Shown: positions 25,408 through 34,713 of the stretch, one piece after another
How the letters are laid out: every line of letters begins with the position of its first letter
Numbering within the stretch: position 1 is the first letter of the stretch
Source: Enterococcus avium ATCC 14025
GTDB taxonomy: Bacteria; Bacillota; Bacilli; Lactobacillales; Enterococcaceae
Reading direction: 5' to 3'
Length of the DNA stretch: 64,000 bases
Assembly: GCF_000406965.1 (NCBI RefSeq)
Contig: NZ_KE136362.1
Location: 75,528 to 139,527 of the forward strand
Translations under genes and position numbers: made by a program
Notes under the pieces: model-generated
Database searches by the model: none
The model's input: only the letters and a program-made list of their open reading frames with translations
Told to the model about the DNA's origin: nothing

Positions 25408-27351
25408 ATGGATAAGAGTATGCGGCGCCGAAATCAATTACTATCTTTACTGCTTTCTGAAAGCGATTACAAAACGACGGATTATTTCAGTGAGAAATTG
25501 GAAGTCTCAACTCGGACAATTTTGAATGACGTAAATTTTTTAAATCAGGAGTTAGTCAAAAAAGAGATTGAGATCGTTAAAGTGCCACGGCATGGCATCA
25601 AGCTAGTGGGTACCAAGGGAACTGTCAATCAAATCGGAGAGCTGGCAATTGAAAATGACGGGGATGTTTATGATGTATTGGGAAGAAGAGAAGCCATTTT
25701 TCGAAAGTTATTTATGCATTCAAAAGGACAATTACTAGAAGATCTAGAGAGCACGTTTTTTATTTCGGATTCTACGCTAAAAAAAGACCTAGACTATCTC
25801 CAGCGATATCTCCGCCACTTTGAGGTGAAGATTTCTCAGAACCGACGAAAAGTAGCGCTTGCTGGTGCAGAGGCCGACATCCAACAAGCCTATCAGAATT
25901 TTTTGATGACTAAGTTTCCTGATGCGCTACTTGTAAATAATGAAGAGCTGCTGCTTCAATTAGAGAATTATTTTTCTCAGACAAAGATTCAGTTAGTCAA
26001 AGAAACTTTAGAGAAGTTTTCAGACATGTTTTCCAGCGATATTTCAAATAAATATTTTCCAGCAATTTTTCTTACATTTTTATGTTTACTGACACGAGCA
26101 GAACAAGGCTGTCATATAACTATCGAAGAAAAGCAAAAGAGCGAGTTGGAAGATCTGGCACTTTATACGCAAACTTATGAAATTTGTGCCTTTATTTCCG
26201 CCAATAGTGCGATCGAATTATGGTACCCAGACATTTATCATTTATCCGAAACGTTGTATGCCATGAACTTGAAGCCATATTATAAATCGACTAAACGTTA
26301 CAGTGACTGTTATCAAGAAGCAGTTGAAGAACTTATAGCAGATTTAGGGAATTTATTAAATATTGATTTTTCTGGTGATCAAGAGCTGCACGAATCCTTA
26401 ATGAGTCACATTATCCCAATGATTTATCGTTTGCGACGCAACATTCTGATCAAAAATCCTTTTATGGAGGAAATCAAAAACCGTTATCTACTATTGTATT
26501 CCATGATGTGTTATGCCACCAGCAGCTTAGCTCAGCGCTTCTCGATTGAGATTACTGGTGATGAAATTTCTTTTTTGGTCATTTATTTCCAAGTGTCATT
26601 AGAACGTAAGTATGGCGTTAGTTTTCGAAATATTTATGTTGTTTTGTCTCGTGGATTGATTACCAGTGATTTGATTTATACAAAAATTCGGCGAATCATT
26701 CCCCACACAGATAAAGTAATTCAATTAACTACGAAGGAATTTGAGCAGGTGACATTGAATTCAAATGACGTTGTTGTGACTACGGATGCCACTGTAAAGG
26801 CGAGAAATGTCGTGTATATTTCCCCAATGATTAAGGATGAGGAAATTAGTCGAATCGTTCATACCTATTATAAACGTTACCATGCAACCACAAAGGAGAA
26901 ATCACAGGTCCGACACCAGTGGATCAATCCTGAACTTGTTTTTCTCCGAGAACAGGTAGAGAACAAAGAGGAATGTTTGAACTTCATGATCGAAAAATAT
27001 CAGGCATTGGGAATCGCGAAGGAAAAATTTGGTGAATCAGTTTGGGTCAGAGAAAAATTAGGCGATACCAGTTTTTCAGTCAGTGTGGCAATTCCCCACG
27101 CCGACCCTAGTGAGGTCAATCAAACATCCATTGGAATTATGACCTTGGCTAAAAAAATCAGTTGGGGCATCAACAATGTAAATGTCATTCTGTTTTTTGC
27201 AATTTCAGATACAGATATCGACGTGGCAAAGAGTAAAATCACAGGTTTGCTTGAATTCATCGAAAAGGAGGAGAACGTGGAGCAGTTAATTCAAGTAACG
27301 GATAAAGAGACACTATTGGAATTAGTGATGGGGGAAGGGAGTGCAATCTAA
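25408..27351 (+). CDS. PRD-containing transcriptional activator of PTS module A
   Basis: 647 residues. N-terminal HTH (about 6-60), second HTH (about 85-140), two PRDs (about 190-405), a IIB-like domain (about 408-490) and a IIA-like domain with phospho-His in VAIPHADPSEV (about residue 560). The IIB-like P-loop reads YVVLSRGLITSD and lacks Cys, so phosphorylation there is unlikely. AAGGAGGTGAG precedes the ATG. It is immediately followed by the IIA gene of the same operon and is presumably its activator, controlled by PTS phosphorylation. Confidence 0.82.
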   Translation: MDKSMRRRNQLLSLLLSESDYKTTDYFSEKLEVSTRTILNDVNFLNQELVKKEIEIVKVPRHGIKLVGTKGTVNQIGELAIENDGDVYDVLGRREAIFRKLFMHSKGQLLEDLESTFFISDSTLKKDLDYLQRYLRHFEVKISQNRRKVALAGAEADIQQAYQNFLMTKFPDALLVNNEELLLQLENYFSQTKIQLVKETLEKFSDMFSSDISNKYFPAIFLTFLCLLTRAEQGCHITIEEKQKSELEDLALYTQTYEICAFISANSAIELWYPDIYHLSETLYAMNLKPYYKSTKRYSDCYQEAVEELIADLGNLLNIDFSGDQELHESLMSHIIPMIYRLRRNILIKNPFMEEIKNRYLLLYSMMCYATSSLAQRFSIEITGDEISFLVIYFQVSLERKYGVSFRNIYVVLSRGLITSDLIYTKIRRIIPHTDKVIQLTTKEFEQVTLNSNDVVVTTDATVKARNVVYISPMIKDEEISRIVHTYYKRYHATTKEKSQVRHQWINPELVFLREQVENKEECLNFMIEKYQALGIAKEKFGESVWVREKLGDTSFSVSVAIPHADPSEVNQTSIGIMTLAKKISWGINNVNVILFFAISDTDIDVAKSKITGLLEFIEKEENVEQLIQVTDKETLLELVMGEGSAI

Positions 27352-27825
27352 GTGGCTGACTTTTGGGATGAAATGTACTTAGACGAACATTTGGTAGATT
27401 TAGAAATAGAGGCATCAGATAATTTTTCAGCGTTGGCAGCATTAGCAGGCTGTCTTGAAAAAAATCAATGTGTGAATGGCGAATTTAGTCGAGCGATTCA
27501 AGAAAGGGAAAAAGAATTTTCAACTGGCCTGCCGCTTGAACATGTGGGGGTTGCGATTCCTCATACGGATTCTGAATATGTCTATAAGCAATCGATGGCA
27601 ATCGGTATTTTAAAGGAACCCGTAATGTTTGAAATGATGGGGTCGCCTGAAGTCTTGGTACCAGTCAAGATCATGTTCATGCTGGCGATTAAGGAGCCGA
27701 AGAAACAGTTGGAATTTCTCCAAGCATTGATCGATATGTTCCAAAAAGACGAACAAGTCTTAGCAATTGTTCAAGCAAAAACGGCAGCGGAAGCCGTAAA
27801 AAGAATGAAACAGAATCTAAATTAA
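27352..27825 (+). CDS. PTS galactitol-family subunit IIA (module A)
   Basis: 157 residues, fructose/mannitol-type IIA fold. Phospho-His is in GVAIPHTDSEYV (about residue 67). The GTG start directly abuts the stop of the PRD gene, with GGAAGGGAG upstream. It is closely related to the IIA at 34228 (shared FEMM and MFMLAIK segments), showing that the two modules are paralogous. Confidence 0.88.
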   Translation: MADFWDEMYLDEHLVDLEIEASDNFSALAALAGCLEKNQCVNGEFSRAIQEREKEFSTGLPLEHVGVAIPHTDSEYVYKQSMAIGILKEPVMFEMMGSPEVLVPVKIMFMLAIKEPKKQLEFLQALIDMFQKDEQVLAIVQAKTAAEAVKRMKQNLN

Positions 27826-27838
27826 GGACGTGGGAAAA

Positions 27839-28123
27839 ATGAAAAATATCTTATTGGCATGTGGTTCAGGAATCGCGACATCAACAGCGGTGAACGGAAA
27901 AATCTCAAAAATTTTGGATGAAAATGGTTATAAAGGGCAATACAAAATTACCCAATGTAAGATTTCGGAAGCACCTAACAAAGCTTCCAACTATGATTTT
28001 TTGATCTCCACAACGGTGATACCAAAGGATTTGGACTGTGAATCTGTTTCAGGTGTGTGCTTTTTGACAGGTGTGAATACGAAACCGACGATTGATCGAA
28101 TTTTAGCGTTGATGGAAAAGTAA
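27839..28123 (+). CDS. PTS galactitol-family subunit IIB (module A)
   Basis: 94 residues. The phosphocysteine is in LLACGSGIATSTAV (about residue 8). ATG 27839 is chosen over a GTG nine bases upstream because AAGGA then has proper spacing. It transfers phosphate to the sugar in the IIC encoded 38 bases downstream. Confidence 0.9.
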   Translation: MKNILLACGSGIATSTAVNGKISKILDENGYKGQYKITQCKISEAPNKASNYDFLISTTVIPKDLDCESVSGVCFLTGVNTKPTIDRILALMEK

Positions 28124-28161
28124 GCGGCAGTAACTATTAGGAGTAATAAGGGGGAAGAATC

Positions 28162-29532
28162 ATGGATGCTATTATTAATGTGTTTCAATTTATTCAGGGC
28201 TTAGGAGTATCCGTTGTAATGCCAATTGTGATCTTTATTATTGGCTGTGCATTCAGAACAGGTGTTGGGAAAAGTCTTCGAGCAGGTTTGACGGTAGGTG
28301 TTGGTTTTATTGGATTGAATTTAGTCATCAATTCGTTGTTAGGAACAAGTCTGTCGCCAGCTGTTCAAGCGATGGTTGACCGTTTTGGACTCAGCCTTTC
28401 AACGATTGATGTTGGGTGGCCAGCAGCGGCGGCGATTGCCATGGGGTCAACAGTAGGGCTGATTATTATCCCACTAGGGTTAGTTGTGAATATTGTAATG
28501 CTCTTTACAAATACGACTCAGACAGTTGACGTGGATATTTGGGATTACTGGCATTTTGCCTTTACTGGTGCTTTAGTTGCGATTATTACAGATACGTTGT
28601 GGTTAGGGATTCTGGCGGCTGTTGTAAACATGGTGATTATTATGGTTCTAGGCGATGTTACTGCTCCAGAGGTAGAAAAATCATTGGATCTGCCAGGGGT
28701 TTCACTACCTCATGGATTCACGACAGCCTATGCGCCAATCGCAATGGTTATCAACAAAATCATTGATATGATTCCCGGTGTACGCGATATCAATATTAAT
28801 ATGGACACTGTCCAACGTCGCTTTGGTGTTTTTGGGGAACCTATCTTAGTTGGAACAGTGATGGGGATCGTTATCGGGGCCATCGCCGGTTACGACATAA
28901 CAAATGTTTTAACCTTAGGGGTTTCACTAGGTGCCGTATTAGTCTTGATTCCGAAAATGGCCGCTTTATTGATGGAAGGTTTGATTCCGATTAGTGATGC
29001 TGCCAGTGATTTTATTCAAGAAAGATTTCAAAATCGCGGGAAAATTTATATCGGATTGGATTCAGCAATTGGTGTCGGACACCCAGTGACATTGGCGATT
29101 TCCTTTATCTTAGTACCGTTATTGATTTTCTTGGCCGTTGTTTTACCTGGGAACACAGTATTGCCATTTGCCGATTTGGCTGTTATCCCATGGATGTTCG
29201 TTTTGATTACACCAATTGTAAAAGAAAATGGATTTAGAGGTTTGATTGTCGGGCTGGTCGTATTAGTATTCGGGCTATGGATCGCAACTGACTTGGCACC
29301 GATGATTACGACGGCTGCTAAAAATGTGAATTTCGAAATGCCAGAAGGAGCTTCACAGATTTCTTCTATCTGTGATGGGGCAAACCCATTGACTTGGGTG
29401 CTGGTTCGATTGAACGGTCTGGGCTATATCGGGACTGGAATTGGCGCTGTCGTAGCATTAGCGATGGCTGTCTGGAATCGTAACCGGATCAAAAAAGAAG
29501 CTGCACAATTACATGACGGAGGAGCTGCCTAA
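28162..29532 (+). CDS. PTS galactitol-family subunit IIC (module A)
   Basis: 456 residues with about ten membrane helices. GatC-family landmarks are RAGLTVGVGFIGLN (about 41-54), the HGFTTAYAP segment (about 189-197) and FGEPILVGTVMGI. The substrate is a polyol or sugar; the family includes galactitol, ribitol/arabitol and similar carriers. The class II aldolase encoded downstream suggests a phosphorylated product that is cleaved after oxidation or isomerisation, but no specific sugar can be named. Confidence 0.88.
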   Translation: MDAIINVFQFIQGLGVSVVMPIVIFIIGCAFRTGVGKSLRAGLTVGVGFIGLNLVINSLLGTSLSPAVQAMVDRFGLSLSTIDVGWPAAAAIAMGSTVGLIIIPLGLVVNIVMLFTNTTQTVDVDIWDYWHFAFTGALVAIITDTLWLGILAAVVNMVIIMVLGDVTAPEVEKSLDLPGVSLPHGFTTAYAPIAMVINKIIDMIPGVRDININMDTVQRRFGVFGEPILVGTVMGIVIGAIAGYDITNVLTLGVSLGAVLVLIPKMAALLMEGLIPISDAASDFIQERFQNRGKIYIGLDSAIGVGHPVTLAISFILVPLLIFLAVVLPGNTVLPFADLAVIPWMFVLITPIVKENGFRGLIVGLVVLVFGLWIATDLAPMITTAAKNVNFEMPEGASQISSICDGANPLTWVLVRLNGLGYIGTGIGAVVALAMAVWNRNRIKKEAAQLHDGGAA

Positions 29533-29561
29533 GTATTTCCTATGAAAAGGAGGAGGAACGA

Positions 29562-30074
29562 ATGAAGCGATTTGAATACGATAAAACATTGTATTTTATA
29601 GATGTTCTTCTTACAGGAGTAGTCTCATTGATCGTTTTCCTTATTGCGATCGCCTTAATTGTCACGAATCGAATGCCTGCCTTGATGTTTTTAGTAGGGA
29701 TTGTCGCTTTTTATAGCTTTTGGAATGCGCTGGTGGCCAGAGTAACGCCAAAAGAAGTGGATGTAACTGGCGATACGCTAATGCTTCGTTCTTTCAATCG
29801 GACGGATGACTATCATTTGTCGCAGCTTAAAAGCTTTAAAATCCGCGAATTTCCAACTGCAGGAAAAATGTACCTGCGAATGGATGGAGGCGGGTTGTTG
29901 AAGGGTCGCTATTGGTTGAATACGAAAAATTATAACGACGGACAGGAGCTATTTCGATTACTGCTAGATATGGAGTATGAAAAACATCCTGAATCGTTGA
30001 AGGCGCGTGCTAGAAGGGTCAATACTGAATACAATACTAAAGTCAAAAAGAAAAAAGAGGCAAGCGGATGTTAG
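29562..30074 (+). CDS. Hypothetical two-TM membrane protein in the PTS operon
   Basis: 170 residues. Two hydrophobic helices (about 12-35 and 40-58) are followed by a beta-rich cytoplasmic domain (about 65-145, VDVTGDTLMLRSFNRTDDYH) that looks like a bacterial PH-like fold, and a basic Lys-rich tail. AAAAGGAGGAGG precedes the ATG. The stop overlaps the aldolase start, so it is translated as part of the PTS operon. No enzymatic motif is seen, and its role in sugar uptake is unknown. Confidence 0.65.
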   Translation: MKRFEYDKTLYFIDVLLTGVVSLIVFLIAIALIVTNRMPALMFLVGIVAFYSFWNALVARVTPKEVDVTGDTLMLRSFNRTDDYHLSQLKSFKIREFPTAGKMYLRMDGGGLLKGRYWLNTKNYNDGQELFRLLLDMEYEKHPESLKARARRVNTEYNTKVKKKKEASGC

Positions 30075-30715
30075 AAAAAGAAAAAGTAGAAATTATTGCT
30101 GCAGGTGTAAAATTGGATCGCTATGGTCTGATCTCTTTATCCGGCGGAAATGTCAGTATGCGAATCGATAAAGAAACGCTACTGGTGACTCCTAGCGGGA
30201 TGATGTATGAAGAGATGGTCCCAGAAGATGTCTTGGTGATGGCACTTGATGGAACGATCATCGAAGGTAAACGTCGTCCAAGTGTTGATACAATCGCGAT
30301 CCGCTACATTTTCCAAAAGCTACCTGCGGTTAATGCGGTGATTCATACGCATCAGCCCTATGCGACTGGGATCGGTTTAGTAGTGGATCGCATCGATTGC
30401 GATGTTACAACACTTGCCAATACAGCAAAGGGGCATGTCAATGTGGCACCATATAGCTCAGCTGCCAGTATTGATATGGGCTATGCGGTAGTGGATCATA
30501 TTGGTGATCAATTAGCTGTCGTGTTGAAAAATCATGGTGTTGTAACCATCGGCAAGAGCTTGAAAGAGGCGTTGTATGCGGCCGTCTACTTAGAAGAAGC
30601 CGCGAAAACATTGTATGTCGCTCATTCCTATGGCGGGAAAGTCGCCAAACTGAATGAGGAACAGATCCAAACGGCAGTTGAAGTCTTTAAAGATTATGGA
30701 CAGGTGAAGGGCTAA
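30068..30715 (+). CDS. Class II aldolase/adducin-family protein (fuculose-phosphate aldolase-like)
   Basis: 215 residues, the usual FucA length. Zinc ligands are likely the two His of VIHTHQPYA (about 92 and 94) and the His in LKNHGVV (about 155). The catalytic Glu of FucA (near residue 73) appears replaced, since the segment reads PSVDTIAIRYIF. That leaves the possibility of an epimerase-type or altered reaction. It most likely acts on the phosphorylated PTS product. The ATG overlaps the end of the preceding gene. A terminator follows at 30784. Confidence 0.82.
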   Translation: MLEKEKVEIIAAGVKLDRYGLISLSGGNVSMRIDKETLLVTPSGMMYEEMVPEDVLVMALDGTIIEGKRRPSVDTIAIRYIFQKLPAVNAVIHTHQPYATGIGLVVDRIDCDVTTLANTAKGHVNVAPYSSAASIDMGYAVVDHIGDQLAVVLKNHGVVTIGKSLKEALYAAVYLEEAAKTLYVAHSYGGKVAKLNEEQIQTAVEVFKDYGQVKG

Positions 30716-30783
30716 AGAATCAGCTGTTATCATGAGAATTTGGATTTTATGTTGAAGGGACGATTGGAAGACACTTTATTGTG

Positions 30784-30817
30784 AACTGTCTGCCGAAACT
30801 CGGCAGGCAGTTTTTGT
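30784..30817 (+). terminator. Terminator of PTS module A
   Basis: AACTGTCTGCCGA / TCGGCAGGCAGTT, 13 bp with one G-T pair and a 3-base loop, followed by TTTTT. Confidence 0.88.
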
Positions 30818-30873
30818 GTCTTCTTCTTTTCATTTAACCAACTTGTCGATTAATCAGGAAAAACTTATTGGGC

Positions 30874-31905
30874 TCACTCAGGTTTCAGCAGAACCTTCAA
30901 TTCTTCCCCGTTCATCGCCAACTCAAAGGCTCTCTCCCACTGACTCAATGGCAGAATTTTGGTGATCATTAGCGTGAGATCGACATTTGAGGTCTCTAGC
31001 CATTCAAGCGACTTGTACCAAGAGCTTGGTTTTTGAGTTCGTGATCCGATTAATTGAATCTCTTTGTTCAATAGTAAGCCCATATCGATGGGAACAGGAT
31101 TTTTTGCGAAGAGCCCTTCTTGGATAACTGTTCCCTTTTTCTTAACAAGCTCCAATGCCTGTTGAAGTGCTTGCGGACTGCCGGAGCATTCAAACACTTG
31201 ATCAAAGCCTAAATCGTTAGTGGCTTCTTTAATGAGCGCTTTTAGTTCTGTTGTTTGACTATCAATAACGTGCTCAATACCGAGTTCTTGAGCTTTTGCC
31301 AAACGACTAGCATCTTTCGTAATCCCGATCAAAGTGACTTCCGAACCTAAAGATTTTACGACTAAGGCGAGTAAAACTCCGATGGGTCCAGGGCCAAAGA
31401 CCGCGATCTTTTCACCTGCTTTAATGGTGGTTTTTTCCATTGCGGCATGGATGCAGCAAGCTAGTGGCTCCAATAGTGCAGCGACTTCATTCGGCAGTGA
31501 GTCCGGCAGGTGATGACAGCGGTTGGCTTTTGCTGAAACAAACGTTGCGAAGCTTCCATCGACTTGTGTTCCCAGCCCTTTTCGGTGGCTGCAGAGATTG
31601 AATTCTTTCTTCAAACAGTAGGGGCAAATTTCACAAACTTCATAGGTTGTCTCACTAACTATCCGATCACCAATAGAAAAATTTGTTACTTTATCTCCTT
31701 TTTTATAGACTATACCACTAAACTCATGTCCGAGAGTTAATGGTATTTTTTTGTTATATTCTCCCTTTAATGCATGGATGTCTGAGCCGCAGATACCACT
31801 ATAAATTACTTTGATTATAATTTCATCATCTTTAATTGAGGGTGCTTCTACATCGCACAATTCTACATTCCCAAAGCCAGCTGATAATTTTCTCAATGCC
31901 TTCAA
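30874..31905 (-). CDS. Zinc-dependent medium-chain alcohol/polyol-phosphate dehydrogenase
   Basis: 343 residues, MDR superfamily. Catalytic zinc ligands: Cys in GICGSDIH (about 39) and His in GHEFSGIV (about 60). The structural zinc Cys set is CEICPYCLKKEFNLC (about 90-104). The Rossmann motif is VFGPGPIGV (about 169-177). It resembles sorbitol, galactitol-1-phosphate and threonine dehydrogenases. The TTG start follows AAGGAGG. It is divergent from the module B regulator and probably oxidises a polyol phosphate from one of the adjacent PTS systems. Confidence 0.82.
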   Translation of the reverse strand: MKALRKLSAGFGNVELCDVEAPSIKDDEIIIKVIYSGICGSDIHALKGEYNKKIPLTLGHEFSGIVYKKGDKVTNFSIGDRIVSETTYEVCEICPYCLKKEFNLCSHRKGLGTQVDGSFATFVSAKANRCHHLPDSLPNEVAALLEPLACCIHAAMEKTTIKAGEKIAVFGPGPIGVLLALVVKSLGSEVTLIGITKDASRLAKAQELGIEHVIDSQTTELKALIKEATNDLGFDQVFECSGSPQALQQALELVKKKGTVIQEGLFAKNPVPIDMGLLLNKEIQLIGSRTQKPSSWYKSLEWLETSNVDLTLMITKILPLSQWERAFELAMNGEELKVLLKPE

Positions 31906-32093
31906 TTTAATATCCTCCTTGATTGTTTATTAGTTAGAAGTTGTTATTAAAAAAGTTTTTGTTCTCTGTATGCCAAGCCTATCATAGATGTTTAGTAGCC
32001 ATCTATCACAATTCTTTTGAGAAACGAACAAAAAGGATTGGTCTTGTGAAATAATAGGAGGCAGATACAATTAAAAGTGTAGAGGTGATAGTA

Positions 32094-34235
32094 ATGAACA
32101 GAAGGATCAATAAAATTTTATTGGATATTTTGCACGAAAAGGAAGATTCATTGGCGAACTATGCCAAATTGTTTGATGTCTCTGAGCAGACGATTCGCAA
32201 CGATATTAAAGAGATCAACTTTCAACTGGAAAGTAATAATGGAAACAAAGCAATCTATTTGGAGGATGGTTTTTTACAAATACCGAAGGAGGTTAATCTA
32301 AAGGAATTATTCAAAACCTACGCGTCTTTCCAACACTATCATTTAACCCTCGATGAAAGACGAACGATTCTCGCGTTGCTTCTGGTCACAAGTCATGATT
32401 ATGTGACAACTTACTATCTTTCTGAATACCTCTTAGTTAGTCGTAATACACTTGTTAGTGATATAGAAGCATTGAAAAAATGGTTTGTTAAGAATAATTT
32501 GGTTTTGCTTTCCCATATCGGAAAGGGCTATAAAGTGGTGGGTGATGAGCTTGATATTCGCTCGGCAATGACCAAGCTAGTGATTTTTAATGGACTATTC
32601 GATTATGGCTATGATTACGCTATGGGATGGGAAAATAATATTTTCCAAAATCTTCTGTTAGAAATCATTGATCCTGATACGCGTTATCAGGACGTCAGTC
32701 AACTGTTAATGGAAGCAGAAAAAGAAGAGCAGCTCCAATTATCTGATTTTTCTTATCAAGAAGTGATTTGCTATTTAATTATCATGATCGAGCGCATTAA
32801 ATTTGAGCGATTTATTGAGGCATCTGACATGCTGGAGGAAATTCGGGAGAGCTCAAAATCCAGTTTTGCTCAAACGATTCTGAAAAAAATTGAAGAACGC
32901 TTTGCTATCACAACAACGACTGGGGAACTGGATTACTTGATTTCGGTGCTGCGCAGAAAAAGCTACATTAAAAACAATGGACGCAAGATTGATTCGATTG
33001 AGATTCAAATTTTGATCAATGAGTTTATTTTCAACTTGGCCAGAGAAATGGATATCAAATATTACTTGAATAGTGATCTATTTGATCTATTGGAAAATCA
33101 TTTGAAGCTTCTGATCTACCGTCTTTCATTAAATGATAGCGTTACCAATGTTTTGTTTGATGAAATCTATCAATCATATCCCGAGATGTTTGAAATCGTT
33201 AAACGTAATTTGCATAAGATCGAGGAGTATTTAGAGGTTGAGATTCAGCAAAATGAACTCTCTTTTATCGTTATGTATGTGATGGCAATTGTAGAAAACA
33301 GCAACCATACGCAATCAAAAGGACAGGTTCGGCTACGCATTGTATGCAACTCTGGCAGCGGCACCGCTCAATTGATCAAAGTGAAATTATTATCAGCGTT
33401 TCCCCAGATTGACGTTATTTCAGTCGATTCGTCTCATGTACTGCAAAAGATTCAACCTGAAGATCAGGATTTGATCGTAACTACTGTTCCGCTGCAATTT
33501 GATCAATCACCGGTTGTCCTCGTAAATCCAATTCTGACAGAGCAGGATATCATTCGCATTCAAAAAGTTTTATACAAAATCAAACCGCGCCATTTTATTG
33601 ATCAAGAATATTTACTTACGAAGGAAGAAGCAATGATCGAAGACTTCTTGCCGATCATTCAGAAATATCTTGATGCCGGAGAATATCAAAGTTTTCTAGG
33701 TGATCTTGAGTCCTTTAATCAACTAAATGAACGCCTGTCAACGGAAACGCAAGAAATCAATCGATTAACCGCGATTTTAACAATTGATCGGATCGCACTG
33801 GATCAGCAGTGCAACTCCTGGCAGGCAGCAGTAGAAAAGGCAGGCAATCTGCTCCTGCAGGATAAGCTGATCACCCAAGAATACATTGATGCGATGATCC
33901 AAATGGTCGTGGAGTTCGATTCTTATATTGTCATTTCACCGGGAGTGGCGATTCCTCATGCCGAATTTTCCCATGGGGCCAAAAAAATCGGCGCTAGTTT
34001 TATTCGGTTAGCAGAACCAGTTTCCTTCAATCATCAGAAAAATGATCCGGTAAAATATGTGATTGCTTTTTCTTTACCGGAGGGTGTCTCAATCGGAACG
34101 TGTTTGTATTATTTTACGGAAATATTAGCAACGGAAGATTTCATATCCGTGATGGATCAGTGTCAATCGGAAGAAGCGATCATGAACCAGTTAAGAAAAT
34201 TAGAAGATAAAGTGATGGGATTTCCTTATGAATAA
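32094..34235 (+). CDS. PRD-containing transcriptional activator of PTS module B
   Basis: 713 residues. Two HTH regions (about 5-60 and 85-150), two PRDs (about 195-410), a IIB-like domain (about 415-500) and a IIA-like domain (about 560-710) with His in GVAIPHAEFS. The IIB-like P-loop is VCNSGSGTAQ and retains Cys, unlike the two other PRD proteins in the window. ATG 32094 is preferred to the GTG at 32085 because AGAGGTGA lies just before it. It overlaps the IIA gene by 8 bases and probably activates module B. Confidence 0.82.
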   Translation: MNRRINKILLDILHEKEDSLANYAKLFDVSEQTIRNDIKEINFQLESNNGNKAIYLEDGFLQIPKEVNLKELFKTYASFQHYHLTLDERRTILALLLVTSHDYVTTYYLSEYLLVSRNTLVSDIEALKKWFVKNNLVLLSHIGKGYKVVGDELDIRSAMTKLVIFNGLFDYGYDYAMGWENNIFQNLLLEIIDPDTRYQDVSQLLMEAEKEEQLQLSDFSYQEVICYLIIMIERIKFERFIEASDMLEEIRESSKSSFAQTILKKIEERFAITTTTGELDYLISVLRRKSYIKNNGRKIDSIEIQILINEFIFNLAREMDIKYYLNSDLFDLLENHLKLLIYRLSLNDSVTNVLFDEIYQSYPEMFEIVKRNLHKIEEYLEVEIQQNELSFIVMYVMAIVENSNHTQSKGQVRLRIVCNSGSGTAQLIKVKLLSAFPQIDVISVDSSHVLQKIQPEDQDLIVTTVPLQFDQSPVVLVNPILTEQDIIRIQKVLYKIKPRHFIDQEYLLTKEEAMIEDFLPIIQKYLDAGEYQSFLGDLESFNQLNERLSTETQEINRLTAILTIDRIALDQQCNSWQAAVEKAGNLLLQDKLITQEYIDAMIQMVVEFDSYIVISPGVAIPHAEFSHGAKKIGASFIRLAEPVSFNHQKNDPVKYVIAFSLPEGVSIGTCLYYFTEILATEDFISVMDQCQSEEAIMNQLRKLEDKVMGFPYE

Positions 34236-34692
34236 ACTACTGAGAAAAGAAAACCAAAAGTTTTTATATTATTCATTCGATGAGGATGATAAAGAGACGC
34301 TGCTCGCTAAAATGAGTGAGGTGTTGATTGATGCGGAGTTCGTTCATCCAAGCTATCAACAAGCCGTTATTGAACGGGAACGTATCTTTCCCACCGGTCT
34401 ACCGACAAAGGGAATCAATGTCGCAATCCCTCATACAGATTCGATTCATGTTAAAAAAGAGGGCTTTTTAGTGGGAGTATTAGAAAAGCCGGTGACCTTT
34501 GAAATGATGGCCAGTAAGGATGTTTTTTTAGAGGTGGAGCTTATTTTTATGCTGGCAATTAAACAGCCGGAAGACCAATTAGTCATGCTGCAAAAGTTGA
34601 TGCTGTTATGTCAGGACGAGCAAAATCTACAGTTACTTAAGGCAAAAGAGAAGGTTGTTGAGGTGGAGCAATTATTGAAGACCATTCAGTGA
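34228..34692 (+). CDS. PTS galactitol-family subunit IIA (module B)
   Basis: 154 residues. Phospho-His is in NVAIPHTDSIHV (about residue 70). FPTGLP, FEMMASKD and FMLAIKQP match the paralogue at 27352. It is coupled by an 8-base overlap to the PRD gene. It phosphorylates the IIB encoded after IIC (36119). Confidence 0.88.
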   Translation: MNKLLRKENQKFLYYSFDEDDKETLLAKMSEVLIDAEFVHPSYQQAVIERERIFPTGLPTKGINVAIPHTDSIHVKKEGFLVGVLEKPVTFEMMASKDVFLEVELIFMLAIKQPEDQLVMLQKLMLLCQDEQNLQLLKAKEKVVEVEQLLKTIQ

Positions 34693-34713
34693 TAAGAACA
34701 AGGAGGAGAAAAA

